Under the pieces are notes generated by a model. That model did no database searches. It was not told the DNA's origin and saw only the letters and a program-made list of their open reading frames with translations. Made by a program: the position numbers and the translations under genes. This document shows, piece by piece, positions 11,735 through 23,457 of a stretch of DNA of 64,000 nucleotides; within the stretch, counting starts at the first letter, position 1; every line of letters starts with the position of its first letter. Source of the DNA: Azorinus chamasolen (taxonomy: Eukaryota; Mollusca; Bivalvia; Cardiida; Solecurtidae); assembly GCA_963576725.1 (NCBI GenBank), contig OY755241.1:79760153-79824152 (forward strand), in the 5' to 3' direction.

Positions 11735-13037
11735 AACAAGAGTGCCAGTGGGCACAATATACGCCCGTTGAGGTATTGTTCAACATAAACTGGGGTTAAC
11801 GTATTTGCTAAACTCAAATTCTAAGTCCAATTTTGCAAACCAGTTTCAAGGTTGTAAATAGGCGTACTTTAACAAAAACCCTTAACCAAAAATTATGAAT
11901 TAAAAAGGGCCATCATTGTGTCTGTATTTACTCTTACCTACAGGTGAAGCTTCTGATGGTGAACAAATGTTTCAAGTTTAAAAGCTTTATCTGAAAGGGT
12001 TATGTAAATAAGTGGACTTTAACCAAAACCTTAACCAAAATTTCCAAGCTAAAAAGCGTCATAATTATGTCAACATGTTAGACAGAGTTATGTAGTCTTG
12101 CCTACAGGTGAAGCTTGTGATGGTGAACAAGTGCTCCAAGTTTAAAAGCTTAATCTGAAAGGGTTATGTAAATAAGTGGACTTTAACCAAAACCTTAACC
12201 AAAATTTCTAAGTTAAAAGGGGGCATACTCCAGTCAAAATATTGGACAGAGTTATGTACTCTTGCCTACAGGTGAAGCTTGTGATGGTGAACAAGTGTTC
12301 CAAGGTTAAAAGCTTTATCTCAAAGAGTTATGTAAATAAGTGGACTTTAACCAAAACCTTAACCAAAAATTCTAAGTTAAAAAGGGGCATAATTCTGTCA
12401 AAATGCTTGACAGAGTTATGTACTCGTGTCTACAGGTGAAGCTTGTGATGGTGAAAAAGTGTTCCAAGTTTAAAGCTTTATCTCAAAGGGTTATGTAAAT
12501 AAATGGACTTAAACAAAACCTTTACCAAAAATCCTAAGTTAAAAAGAGGCATAATTCGGTCAAAATGCTTGACAGAGTTATGTACAGGTGAAGGTTGTGA
12601 TGGTGAACAAGTGTTCCAAGTTTCAAAGCTTTATCACAAAGTGTTATGTAAATAAGCGGACTTGTTCCACATAAATTGAGGTTAACATTTTTGCTTAACG
12701 CAAATGCTAAATGCAAATTCTAAGTCCAATTAAGCGACCTTGACCTTGGATAAATGAGCCGGGACTTGGCAGGCAACTGTAGCATGTCTAAATAAACATT
12801 GTGTGTTAAATTTGGGAAGGATCCACCAAGTGGAACTTGAGTTAGAGATGTTACAGACAGACAGACGGTTTAACATTTTTGCTAAACAAACCGGGACTTG
12901 GCAGGCTACTGTAGCATGTCTAGATAAACATTGTGGTCAAATTTGAGAAGGATCCACCAAGGGAAACTTGAGTTAGAGATGTTACAGACGGACAGACCTC
13001 GCCATTCCATAATACGTCCCGTTTTTTCAAACTGGCG
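11735..13037. repeat. Tandem-core element, GTGCCAGTGGGCAC type, full length
   Basis: Left end 'acaagagtgccagtgggcac' with 'aatatacgcccgt'; right end 'ataatacgtcccgttttttc' with 'aaactggcgtata'. The core has about five units of ~160 bp ('cttaaccaaaatttctaagt', 'ttgcctacaggtgaagcttg'). An inverted full-length copy lies at 46276-47702. Left and right ends both carry TACGYCCGT hairpins. No protein-coding capacity; non-autonomous. Confidence 0.85.
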
Positions 13038-14275
13038 TATAAAAAGTAATTAACCCAGTCATGTCCACATTATCTATTGTAACATCTACTTAATTTAGCA
13101 AACAGTGAAGACCCTGATCGGTGACCGGGTCCTTCTCTGGTCTTAGTCTGCACTTTTTGCCTATGTCCAATATTTGAGATTGTTGTTACATTAAGATTTA
13201 AGACAAAAGTTTGCTCATATTATTAGCATTTTAAAACTAATTACCTTTAACGGGCATAAACAAGGTAATAAAGATGATAAGTGAAATTTGATTAGTTAAA
13301 AGTCTAAACCAATGGTGACCGTGTAATGTAAAATTGGAGCAATTAAAGTTTGATTTTATTATGGAACCATCTCTTAGTCATTAAAATTGGCATAGACATA
13401 TACGTACATGTATGTATATTTCAGAGTTACGAAAATGACATAATATTTAAATTGAAATTCATATTATTATATAATGTTTATAAAGATTTGATTTATGAAA
13501 TATTAATTTATAGGACTTTTAGTAACTGAAAATTTGGGTACAGTATTGAGTCTGATTGAGTCTGCATAGATTGTAAGTTAATTGGTCACATATGTTAAAT
13601 GATTGATCTCTGAAGACTCAGCTTTCAGGAAGTAAGGGTCGCTTAATGCTTGTTAATCTGACTTATCAAACTATGTAGTTAGTTACAAAAGAGCTAATGG
13701 TATCTGTAAACAAACATTAGGTCAGTCTGGCCAGTATCTGGCCAGTATGTGCAAATAAGAGTTGGTTAAGCTAACTTCTAAAGGTGACACTAAGATGCAA
13801 ACAAAGATTTAGATTTTGAAGAGGCAGTAATTGGTGTAATTAAGAGTTTGTACAGAAAGAAAGATAGAATAAGATGATGAAAGATGAATTGAAGAATATG
13901 ATGAAAGATGAATTGAAGAATATATGGTTAATTGATAAGAATTGTGAGTTGGTTTGGCTAGAATCAGGAGTATTGAGAGAGACTTGAAGTTGAAAGAACT
14001 TAGAAGTTAAAGTAATATTAAAGAAGTTAAGAAAGAGATATAAATGTAAGTTAGAGGACAGTCATGTAAGAATACGTAAAGAGTAGAGTTGAGCTTAGGG
14101 GTCTGGGAGAATGAAGGTTAAGGTTTAGAAGTGTAAGAGTCAAAGTGAAGAGAGTTCCGGTTTAAGGAAGAACTTAGGAGGCAAAAAAAGGAAGGATAGA
14201 ATAAGAAATTAATTAGTTAGAAGGTGAACTGGATAAGCTAATATAATAATAATTAAAATGTAGACACAGAAGAAG
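13038..14275. other. Non-coding stretch, AT- and GA-rich
   Basis: A degenerate family B/A hairpin core lies at 13090-13165 ('gaccctgatcggtgaccggg'). From 13850 to 14230 the sequence is strongly purine-rich on the plus strand, including a short direct duplication of 'gatgaaagatgaattgaaga' at about 13875-13920. No exon signals were recognised. Confidence 0.45.
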
Positions 14276-15035
14276 CAAGTCCGTCAGTCGGCCTGTTGAC
14301 TTTTTTCCGCATGGTTTCTCAGTAACCACTGACTAGAATCCAGTGAAACTTGACATGATGCTTTATCATAAAAGGACATTCGCATCCAATTATAGTTTTC
14401 CAGCTGATTGATTTTCTTACAAAGTTATGCCCCTTTGTTTGAAAGTTTTGTGTTGGTCTGTCTGTTGACTTTAATTCCGTGCGGTTTCTCAGCGACTGCT
14501 GACTGGAATCATACAAAACTTGACATGATACTTTATCATGAAGAGGATATGCTATGCACATCCAATAATAGTTTTACTGTTTATTTATATTCTTACAGAG
14601 TTATGGCCCTTTGAATTTTGGTCGGTCTTTCAGTCTGGTGATTTTTTTCTGTGCGGTTTCTCAGCAACTGATGACTGGAATCCAATGACACTCGACATGA
14701 TGCTTTATCATAAAGAGGACATGTGCATCCAGTTATAGTTTTCCAGCCGAGTGATTTTCTTACAGTTATGCCTCTTTGTTTAAATTTTTTGTGTTGGTCT
14801 ATCAATTGACTTTTATTCAGCATGGTTTGTCAGTGACTGCTGACTGTAATTGTAAAAATACTTGACATGATACTTTATAATGAAAAGGAGATGCACATCC
14901 AATAATAGTTTTACAGCTTATCTATTTTCTTACAAAGGTATGCCCCTTCAAATTGTACAAGGCATATTCTTGTGACAGTCACGTTTGTTGGGAGTATTAA
15001 TCACCTTCAGTGATAGTTCTTGTTCCCCATTATAT
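14276..15035. repeat. Tandem-core element (about 160-bp units)
   Basis: Four units share 'ttctcagtaaccactgact'-like, 'cttgacatgatgctttatca' and 'atccaattatagttttccag'. The right end 'gtattaatcaccttcagtga' resembles the terminus at 49390-49425. Small open frames on both strands are repeat read-through. Confidence 0.75.
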
Positions 15036-15556
15036 AGTCCCAACATGCAGTGTGTGTTGTGCAATATTAAATTTGTCATCAGCCTTTGTTGTTATCTTTT
15101 AAAGCTCACTGAAACCTTTAATCTGTTCGTAATAATTTCAACTATTCGTCTTTAAAGGTATTCCTAGAAATAAAATGCTCAGTTTCTTACTTTTCTACTC
15201 TGCTTACTCTCCGATGCTCAGTCTTGCCAGAAGGTTTGGCAGTATACAGATCAATATGTTTCTGCTTAACACCCGTTTTACACTTTTACAAGAAGAGTAG
15301 ATCCAGGTGGCATAGCTTTCTGATTGGACAGTCTTCTCTGGCGGTTTTCTTATGAAATAATATATAATTAGATCCGATTCCAGTTTCTGCCATGGCAAAA
15401 CCTTACTGTTTATATTCCGTTATAAACTTTCATTGTTCATCATGTCATTATTTCTTGCATGAATATTTATTAAGTTTGGGGTTTAACATAGATGGTCCAT
15501 TCTACTCTGAAAAATTAAATCCTTTGCAAATGTATATTGTTGTTTTATTTTGCCAG

Positions 15557-18535
15557 GTGTCAGATCACTTGGCAGCAGGGACTCTACTGGGATGTACATC
15601 AATTGCTTTCATCTACTACACACTCTGGATTATTGTATTGGTAAGTAAAACTAGAACTATCACTTAAGGTGATGGAATACCCCCGCTCAGCTGCCTTGAT
15701 CGCAAGTCAAATAAAACCGTAACCAAATTTTCTGATTTAAAAAGGGCCATAATTCTGCCAAAATGCTTGACAGAGTTATGTACTCTTGCCTACAGATTAA
15801 GCTTGTGATCATCACTGATGGTGAACAAGTGTTCCAGGTTTCAAAGCTTTATCTCACAGTTTTGAAAATAAGTGGACTTTAACAAAATCCTTAACCAAAC
15901 GTTTTAAGTTAAAAAGGGCCATAATTCTGTAAAAATGTGGACAGACAGACCAAACGACCGACCAACACACTGACTCCTACATACCCCCTCTCAAACTTCG
16001 TTTGTGGGGATATAAATGCCCTTATTATCCTAAATATTTCGTACCTCAATCTCCTTGAATTTGGATCAATTTTGACATCTTTAAATTCGGCAGACATACA
16101 TGTACAGTAAAACCTCTCTATAATGGCCACTAAATTGTGTTGATTAGTTGGCATTTAAGGCAGGTGGCTGCTTAAAGCAAGGTGAAAGTAAAACAGAATG
16201 CTCCTATAAGCAACCACCTGCCTTTAACACAAAATACTTGATGTAATTTAGTGGCCGTTATGGAGAGGTTTAACTATAGTAGTAAATAGTGCTGATCCCG
16301 ATTAAATGGCTTCTTCATGAGACATTTGATCTTAGTCTGCACTATTTGCCTAAGCTTGTCTTATAGGCATTTATATGAAGAAAAGAGTTAATATCAAATG
16401 CATTAAAAGGTATTGATTTAACACTTTCCTCCATAAATATGCCTTTCTAAGCCCCTGTAACAGTCACTTCTTGCTATGCTTGAAACTATTATAATTTAAC
16501 GCATGCTATCTAGCCCCCGCTGAGCAAACCATTATCTTTTATCTTTCACAGCCATTTGTGGACCAGGAGCAGGAGTTTGTGTATCGCTGGTTCCCTGACA
16601 CATCTTATGCCTTAGGTTTGCCCCTGCTGGCTGGTGTAATAGGCCTTCTGCTCATAGGTTAGCATTGCACAAACATTCTCTTATACCGGTAGTATATGTT
16701 GTACAGAGCGATAGATAGATAAAGGTCTTCATTCAATCCTCATTTCTCCACCAAATCCTATGTTGTGACCACTCTTTAGAAGTGTCTCTTTGGGATGATT
16801 CAAAACTGTGGTCATAACATAGTGTTTGGTGGAGAAATAATGGACATATTTTTAGCTCACCTGGCACAAAGTGCCAAGGTGAGCTATTGGGATGATCCTG
16901 TGTCCGGCGTCGTGCTTATGTGCGTCTTGCGTACATGCAGGCGTCAACAATTTACTTAAACATCTTCTCTGGAACCACAAAGTGTAGAGCTTTGATATTT
17001 GGTATGTAGCATGATGTAATGGTCCTCTACAAAGATGTTCAAATTATGTCCCCCGGGCCAAAAATCTTCTCCTCTTAAAACTGTAAGGCCTAGACCAATC
17101 TGTCCTTGAAATCATAAATCTGTTACGAACAGGTGAGCGATTAAGGGCCATGATGGCCCTCTTGTTAAATTAAAGGGTTATAAAAGGTTTACTTGTATGT
17201 CATCTCATCTGGATCTCAACCCTTCTCTTGCTGAGTTTTAAAACGCGTTTCTCCTTCTTTACCCATGCCCTGTTGTATAATTACATATATCTTCACTGTG
17301 TACAAGTATTTCGCTGTGCAATCACTGCTTTGGAGTGCACTGGTTGCACAATCAACTTATAAATAGTGCAGACCCTGATGATACAGCTCCTGCAGGAGCT
17401 GTCTGATCTGTGTCTTCACTATTTACAGGTAGGTATATTGGCGTGAACAGCAAGCGAAGTGTTAACTGTTTGACACCCTGATGAAGAAATTAGCTTTGAT
17501 CATAGATCTGTTATAAAAAAATCAACTAAACAATATTTCGATGTCATTTTTTTAGTACATGGATATGTTCTAGTGATAGTATCTACGTGCAACACATGCT
17601 AACAATTACATAAATCATTTGTTTATATGCTGAAAAGAATCATATCGCAAGAAAAACGATCAAACTATTGAATGAAAGCGCAAAATATTCATGTGTTCAA
17701 TATAGAATATTCTCGATGTATTAGTTTTTGGCATTTCAGTTTAGTAACTATTGAAAATAGGCTGGTAATATTTTGTTGTACAATAAAAAATTATTATCAA
17801 CAAAAACAGTGTTATTTTATCACAGGGGCATTTTTGGTATAAGTTCAAATTGACAAAAAATGAACATTACCAACATAATGTTAACTAATTTGATTGGAAA
17901 CACATGTATGCGTTTCTTGTACAGACTACCACTTTAATAGTTTAATTTCAGACATGTTTCTAGTTGTTTATTTATGGACATGTTTCTAGTTGTTTATTTA
18001 TGGACATGTTTCTAGTTGTTTATTTAGGACATGTTTCTAGTTGTTTATTTCGGACATGTTTCTAGTTGTTTATTTATGGACATGTTTCTAGTTGTTTATT
18101 AATGGACATGTTTCTAGTTGTTTATTTATGGACATGTTTCTAGTTGTTTATTTATGGACATGTTTCTAGTTGTTTATTAACAGACATGTTTCTATTTGTT
18201 TATTTATGGACATGTTTCTAGTTGTTTATTAATGAACATGTTTCTAGTTGTTTATTTATGGACATGTTTCCAGTTGTTTATTTATGGACATGTTTCTAGT
18301 TGTTTATTTATGGACATGTTTCTAGTTGTTTATTTATGGACATGTTTCTAGTTGTTTATTTATGGACATGTTTCTAGTTGTTTATTTATGGACATGTTTC
18401 TAGTTGTTTATTTATGGACATGTTTCTAGTTGTTTATTAACGGACATGTTTCTAGTTGTTTATTTTCCCCCCATTTCAGGTGGCTTTGTTTGGACAGTTA
18501 TGATGACTTCAAAGAAGACAGAGAGGGCTTTGTGA
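15557..18535 (+). CDS. DPM2: DPM2, dolichol-phosphate mannose synthase subunit 2
   Basis: Three exons with clean GT-AG borders: 15557-15640 (acceptor ttttgccag, donor attg|GTAAGT, phase 0), 16552-16657 (acceptor tttcacag, donor atag|GTTAGC, phase 1) and 18480-18535 (acceptor ccatttcag, stop TGA at 18533). The joined product is 81 residues, against 84 in human DPM2. Two transmembrane helices are visible: LLGCTSIAFIYYTLWIIVL, then YALGLPLLAGVIGLLLIG continuing into GFVWTV. Between them is the family's PFVDxxxxxxxxF-P-xxYA loop (PFVDQEQEF, RWFPDTSYALG). The C-terminus is a short basic cytosolic tail (MMTSKKTERAL). DPM2 is an ER membrane protein that anchors and stabilises the catalytic DPM1 with DPM3, making the mannose donor for N-glycosylation, O-mannosylation and GPI anchors. 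The first exon with the start codon was not identified. The ATG at 15392 is in frame but lies in repeat-derived intron. Possible ATTAAA poly(A) signals are at 18570 and 18687. Confidence 0.93.
15668..16018. repeat. Tandem-core element fragment in DPM2 intron
   Basis: Left end 'gtgatggaatacccccgctc' and right end 'tcaaacttcgtttgtgggga' (tata) bracket about two units similar to those of the 11735 element ('gcttgacagagttatgtact', 'cttgcctacagattaagctt'). Short composite copy. Confidence 0.65.
16105..16278. mobile_element. Palindromic MITE with CAGTAAAACC ends
   Basis: Left terminus 'cagtaaaacctctctataat' preceded by TA; right arm 'gttatggagaggtttaacta' followed by TA. The arms pair over most of the ~174 bp, including 'ggcaggtggctgcttaaagc' against its partner. 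CAGTNAAACC termini with TA duplication are typical of Tigger/pogo-type elements (inference). Located in DPM2 intron 1. Relatives lie at 21571 and 43828, and a lone right end at about 37685-37723. Confidence 0.7.
16852..17166. repeat. Short AGCTCACC element (one-unit copy)
   Basis: Left end 'ttagctcacctggcacaaag' (with 'tgccaaggtgagct'). Right end 'caggtgagcgattaagggcc' with 'atgatggccctcttgtt'. Only one core unit lies between. Same family as the long copy at 3833-5094 but in the opposite orientation. Confidence 0.8.
17218..17466. mobile_element. TTAA-type MITE, family B
   Basis: Ends 'caacccttctcttgctgagt' and 'gcaagcgaagtgttaa', with interior 'gtgcactggttgcacaatca' and hairpin core 'cagctcctgcaggagctgtc'. 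The left TTAA is degenerate (tcaa). Intronic in DPM2. Confidence 0.75.
17944..18466. repeat. 26-bp minisatellite in DPM2 intron 2
   Basis: About 20 copies of a 24-26 bp unit, 'ggacatgtttctagttgttt' plus 'atttat', with few substitutions. The last copy ends only 13 bp before the acceptor of the final DPM2 exon, so the array occupies the whole branch-point region. Confidence 0.95.
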
Positions 18536-18702
18536 TAGTTGATATTTATTGCATTACAATTCATGTATTATTAAATGTGTACAAAATGCATTCATTGTGG
18601 TCAACTTTCCATCTCCCAACCCCACATGTATATATTGTGGCTCTAGGCTGATATTTTATGATTCATTACACAACATTACATATGAAATTAAAAGTATTAT
18701 CT

Positions 18703-18898
18703 TTAACCCTTTCAAAGCCAGCATTCCAGTCTACTGGACACATTTCTCCCCTGCTTTATATTTTAGAGTGGGTACTAAAACACTATACAGTGTCAAACAT
18801 ATTGGATCTTGATGAGACGCCAAGTTACTCTTGCCTAATCTAGATCCAAGCTGTTTTACATGATATCGGACCTATCTTCAGAGCAATGAAAGGGTTAA
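18703..18898. mobile_element. TTAA-flanked MITE, family E, downstream of DPM2 stop
   Basis: Flanked by TTAA on both sides, ends 'ttaaccctttcaaagccagc' and 'gagcaatgaaagggttaa'. The interior has 'caaacatattggatcttgat' and 'ctagatccaagctgtttt'. It lies 170 bp past the DPM2 stop, so it may contribute to the 3' UTR. Its core resembles the unit of the array at 22010-23457. Confidence 0.75.
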
Positions 18899-19002
18899 CT
18901 TAGATCACTTCTAAACTACTTAGATTAGCCTGCTAAACTACTTTTACTCTTTTCATGCTGTAAGCACACATCTACGTATTTGTAAAAAGTGTAAACTCAT
19001 AA

Positions 19003-20043
19003 TCATACGAGACAGCTGCACTAGGAGCTGTCTCGTATGGGTCTGCACTAGGAGCTGTCTCATATGGGTCTGCACTAAGAGCTGTCTTGTATGTGTCTGC
19101 ACTAGGAGCTGTCTCGTATGGGTCTGCACTAGGAGCTGTCTCGTATGGGTTTGCACTAGGAATTGTCTCGTATGGATTTGCACTAGGAGCTGTCTCGTAT
19201 GGGTCTGCACTAGAAGCTGTCTCGTATGGGTCTGCACTAGGAGCTGTCTCGTATGGGTCTGTACTAGGAGCTGTCTCGTATGGGTCTGCACTAGGAGCTG
19301 TCTCGTATGTGTCTGCACTAGGAGCTGTCTCGTATGGGTCTGCACTAGGAGCTGTCTCGTATGGGTCTGCACTAGGAGCTGTCTCGTATGGGTCTGTACT
19401 AGGAGCTGTCTCGTATGGGTCTGCACTAGGAGCTGCCTCGTATGGATTTGCACTAGGAGCTGTCTCGTATGGGTCTGCACTAGGAGCTGTCTCGTATGGG
19501 TCTGCACTAGGAGCTGTCTAGTATGGGTCTGAACTAGGAGTTGTCTCGTATGGATCTGCACTAGGAGCTGTCTCGTATGGGTATGGGTCTGCACTAGGAG
19601 CTGTCTCGTATTGGTGTTGGTCTGCACTAGGAGCTGTCTCGTATGGGTCTGCACTAGGAGCTGTCTCGTATGGGTCTGCACTAGGAGCTGTCTCGTATGG
19701 GTTTGCACTAGGAATTGTCTCATATGGGTCTGCACTAGGAGCTGTCTCATATGTGTCTGCACTAGGAGCTGTCTCGTATGGGTCTGCACTAGGAGCTGTC
19801 TCATATGGGTCTGCACTAGGAGCTGTCTCGCATGCTGTCTCGTATGGGTCTGCACTAGGAGCTATCTCGTATGGGTCTGCACTAGAAGCTGTCTCATATG
19901 GGTCTGCACTAGGAGCTGTCTCGTATGGGTCTGCACTAGGTGCTGTCTCATATGGGTCTGCACTAGGAGCTGCCTCGTATGGGTCTGCACTAGGAGCTGT
20001 CTCATATGGGTCTGCACTAGGAGCTGTCTCATATCGGTCTGCA
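19003..20043. repeat. 27-bp minisatellite, about 38 copies
   Basis: Unit 'gtatgggtctgcactaggag' plus 'ctgtctc'. The period is divisible by three, so all long open frames on both strands here (for example repeated QTHTRQLLV or ADPYETAPS) are array artefacts. The array starts with a complete hairpin 'gagacagctgcactaggagc' and ends in 'ctgcattatttgcc', the outer sequence of the family A/B MITE core. This points to an origin by amplification of the right half of such a core. Confidence 0.95.
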
Positions 20044-20154
20044 TTATTTGCCATAATTACTTAGTGGTTACAATTGATCCATCTTCAGATTGATTCAGTT
20101 TATTAATATACATAATGGATGGTACACATTTGGAATTTTGAATATTCATCACAA

Positions 20155-20353
20155 GAAGGACCAGCCCTTTCCTCCATTGGTACACTTTGCAAACAGTAGA
20201 TGTCTGGACCAGCCCTTTCCTCCATTGGTACACTTTGCAAACAGTAGATGTCTGATCAGCCCTTTCCTCCATTGGTACACTTTGCAAACAATAGATGTCT
20301 GGACCAGCCCTTTCCTCCATTGGTACACTTTGCAAACAGTAGATGTCTGATCA
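20155..20353. repeat. 48-bp tandem repeat, four copies
   Basis: Unit 'agccctttcctccattggta' ... 'ctttgcaaacagtagatgtc'. 'gaccagcc' and 'gatcagcc' junctions are mixed between units. Open frames on both strands are artefacts of the 48-bp period. Confidence 0.9.
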
Positions 20354-20439
20354 GCAACTCCTTGTAAATATTTATAATGTCATATGGACAAGAAATAGTT
20401 TGGCCTTGGCTATAAATATACATGTACAATCAAATCTTG

Positions 20440-20560
20440 ATAATACCGTCAGCAAACAGACCAGGCCCTGATCAAACGGCTCCCGAAGGAGCCATCCGAT
20501 ATGTGTCTACTCTGTTTGCAAAGGCATAGAAAGGTGTAAATAAGGAGTAAAGGTAAATAC
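20440..20560. mobile_element. MITE core fragment, family A
   Basis: Hairpin 'cggctcccgaaggagccatc' within 'cagaccaggccctgatcaaa' and 'tgtctactctgtttgcaaag'. The termini are eroded. Confidence 0.6.
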
Positions 20561-20970
20561 AGTAGGCTCAATTATTATTGCATGCCACGATGTGCTTTCT
20601 TCCTTCTTTGAAGTTTCTTCTTCGATCCGACATTCGACCTTCTGTAAACTTATTTATTGCTTATTATAACGTCAAATGATGTGTTTCATTGTTTAAACTC
20701 CTTTGAATCATTTTCTTTGTGCCATTTGCTTAGCGCTTGGTGCTTGATGCGTGGTTCGTAGTTCCATATTCGCACCGGCCTTTGGCTTTTTAGTCAGCTC
20801 GGACTAAAACGCTGAAGTGATTTGCCGAATACATAGGTAGGAAAACGACGAAGACATAGAAATAGAAGAATTTCAAAAAACGCAAAGAAATATAATGGTT
20901 ATTAATCCATTACTATGGAGGACGATCAACGCCAAAATTGCATCGTGCTCCATACATATGTATTGCTCAC

Positions 20971-21867
20971 CTATAATGATACAGTCAGGTAGGCGCTTCT
21001 CGCACTGTCTAGATGTGTTTAAAATGTCCGTTCGTCCCAACAATAACAGTTTTCTCCTGGCTCTTCCAGTTATTTCAACAGATTCTGCCAAAAAATAACG
21101 TTAAAGATTGACGTAAGACAAGCAGATAATTAGGATGAAATTTGGATTTCACAAAGAGAGCGGGTTTTTGTTTAATAATGGGTAAAAGTAGAGCAGAAAG
21201 TTCCAATAACTTTCTACATTACTCTCGAACTGCAGTAACTTATCACCTGTAATAAACACACAGAATAAGCCTATTTTAACCCTTTCCTCCATAAATACGC
21301 CTTTCTACGCCTCTGTAAAAGTCACTTTTTGAAACCATAGTGATAAATAGAGCATTTTCTCCATAGGAGCAAACGTTCTATTTATCACAATGGTTTAAAA
21401 ACTACAGAATTCTAAATTGTTCCTTTTCTCTTGTTAATGCGCCTTTTCGGTAGATTTATTCCAAGAGGTTGGATCTAAAAATAGCCTATAAGACAGGTTC
21501 AACTGTATATAAACCCATTGTGTGCCAAACAGTTTCACTTTCTATACTAGTGTAGAAATACCGTACTGTACAGTAAAACCACTCTAAACCAGTCGTTTAG
21601 ATAAGCATCAAAACTGGTCTTTCAAACAGTTAGCCACTTAATGCAGGTGGAAAGTCATACAGACACCTCCCAAAGGAGCTCTCTACACGGCGTTCACCCC
21701 TCATCAAACAGACCTTAAATATCTTTTAAAACAAATTCGGTTCAGAAGGATTCTATTGTACATTAAAACAAGTTACGTTTTACCTGGATTTTCGACAAGG
21801 CTCGTTAGCGTGCGGTCCAAGGCGCTACTGTTGAGGCACTCTGCCGGTTTTCCAGGTATATAATCAG
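20971..21867 (-). CDS. Heparan sulfate 3-O-sulfotransferase-like stem, two exons
   Basis: Exon at 21867-21784: acceptor cttctccag, donor tccag|GTAAAA, phase 1. Exon at 21084-20971: acceptor tttttggcag, donor attatag|GTGAGC, phase 1. They join in frame with no stop: DYIPGKPAECLNSS, ALDRTLTSLVENP, then ESVEITGRARRKLLLLGR and CEKRLPDCIII ending in G. Heparan sulfate 3-O-sulfotransferases have an N-terminal stem followed by a short (Q/R)LPxxIIIGV segment that runs straight into the PAPS-binding KxGTRAL loop. This exon ends exactly at that G. The family call rests on about ten residues and on exon position, so it is tentative. No catalytic exon was found to the left and no start exon to the right, where the 22-23.4 kb array intervenes. 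It may be a gene with very large introns or an orphan exon pair. Confidence 0.5.
21276..21465. mobile_element. TTAA-type MITE, family C, left half plus core
   Basis: Starts 'ttaaccctttcctccataaa' and has the hairpin 'gataaatagagcattttctc' / 'caaacgttctatttatcaca'. The right terminus is eroded. It is intronic between or beside the sulfotransferase-like exons. Confidence 0.65.
21571..21758. mobile_element. CAGTAAAACC MITE with TA duplication
   Basis: Left end TA|'cagtaaaaccactctaaacc', right end 'ggttcagaaggattctattg'|TA. Interior 'cacttaatgcaggtggaaag' matches the interior of the 16105 element. It ends 24 bp from the sulfotransferase-like exon at 21784, inside the intron just past that exon's donor. 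Confidence 0.7.
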
Positions 21868-22009
21868 CTGGAGAAGAACAAGCGACAGAGGAGAACAAAA
21901 TGAATATTAACTGAATCCTTTACTTCATGAATATTGATGCGAGACTCTTGTCTTTTATCAATATTAAATAACCCTTATCCCACTGTGCGCGTCCTGACTC
22001 CTATTGGCC

Positions 22010-23457
22010 AACAGATTGGACCCAGATGGGGCGCCGTGTAATTTGGCATTTCACCAGGATTGGCCAACAGATTGGACCCTGATGAGGCGCCGTGTAATTT
22101 GGCATTTCACCAGGATTGGCCAACAGATTGGACCCTGATGAGGCGCCGTGTAATTTGGCATCTCACCAGGATTGGCCAACAGATTGGACCCAGATGAGGC
22201 ACCATGTAATTTGGCATTTCACCAGGATTGGCCAACAGATTGGACCCAGATGAGGCGCCGTGTAAGTTGGCATTTCACCAGGATTGGCCAACAGATTGGA
22301 CCCTGATGAGGCGCCGTGTAATTTGGCATCTCACCAGGATTGGCCAACAGATTGGACCCAGATGAGGCACCATGTAATTTGGCATTTCACCAGAATTGGC
22401 CAACAGATTGGACCCAGATGAGGCGCCGTGTAATTTGGCATTTGACCAGGATTGGCCAACAGATTGGACCCAGATGAGGCGCCGTGTAAGTTGGCATCTC
22501 ACCAGGATTGGCCAACAGATTGGACCCAGATGAGGCGCCGTGTAATTTGGCATCTCACCAGGACTGGCCAACAGATTGGACCCAGATGAGGCGCCGTGTA
22601 ATTTGGCATTTGACCAGGATTGGCCAACAGATTGGACCCAGATGAGGCGCCGTGTAAGTTGGTATCTCACCAGGATTGGCCAACAGATTGGACCCAGATG
22701 AGGCGCCGTGTAATTTGGCATCTCACCAGGATTGGCCAACAGATTGGACCCTGATGAGGCGCCGTGTAATTTGGCATCTCACCAGGATTGGCCAACAGAT
22801 TGGACCCAGATGAGGCGCCGTGTAATTTGACATCTCATCAGGATTGGCCAACAGATTGGACCCTGATGAGGCGCCGTGTAATTTGGCATCTCATCAGGAT
22901 TGGCCAACAGATTGGACCCAGATGAGGCGCCGTGTAAGTTGGTATCTCACCAGGATTGGCCAACAGATTGGACCCAGATGAGGCGCCGTGTAAGTTGGTA
23001 TCTCACCAGGATTGGCCAACAGATTGGACCCAGATGAGGCGCCGTGTAATTTGGCATCTCACCAGGATTGGCCAACAGATTGGACCCTGATGAGGCGCCG
23101 TGTAATTTGGCATCTCACCAGGATTGGCCAACAGATTGGACCCTGATGAGGCGCCGTGTAATTTGGCATCTCACCAGGATTGGCCAACAGATTGGACCCA
23201 GATGAGGCGCCGTGTAATTTGACATCTCATCAGGATTGGCCAACAGATTGGACCCTGATGAGGCGCCGTGTAATTTGGCATCTCATCAGGATTGGCCAAC
23301 AGATTGGACCCAGATGAGGCGCCGTGTAATTTGGCATCTCACCAGGATTGGCCAACAGATTGGACCCAGATGAGGCGCCGTGTAAGTTGGTATCTCACCA
23401 GGATTGGCCAACAGATTGGACCCAGATGAGGCGCCGTGTAATTTGGCATCTCACCAG
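22010..23457. repeat. 56-bp minisatellite, about 26 copies
   Basis: Unit 'aggattggccaacagattgg' ... 'gatgaggcgccgtgtaattt' ... 'ggcatctcacc'. Recurrent variants (acccaga/accctga, gtaattt/gtaagtt, ctcacc/ctcatc) occur in blocks, which implies multi-unit duplications. The final copy runs into 'gtccaagctgtttggcatac', and the unit as a whole matches the core of family E elements (for example 18780-18860). The minus-strand open frame here is an artefact. Confidence 0.95.

Noticed and set aside
15392..15556. In-frame ATG upstream of the DPM2 exon as its start codon
   Set aside because: The stretch is MITE-derived ('gccatggcaaaacctt', 'cttgcatgaatatttatt'), is followed by a good acceptor at 15556, and would add 55 residues absent from DPM2 proteins.
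18953..20093. Several 100-300 codon open frames on both strands
   Set aside because: All are read-throughs of the 27-bp minisatellite (period of nine codons) with no splice sites, start context or non-repetitive sequence.
22275..22739. 154-codon minus frame
   Set aside because: Read-through of the 56-bp minisatellite; identical residues repeated every three units.
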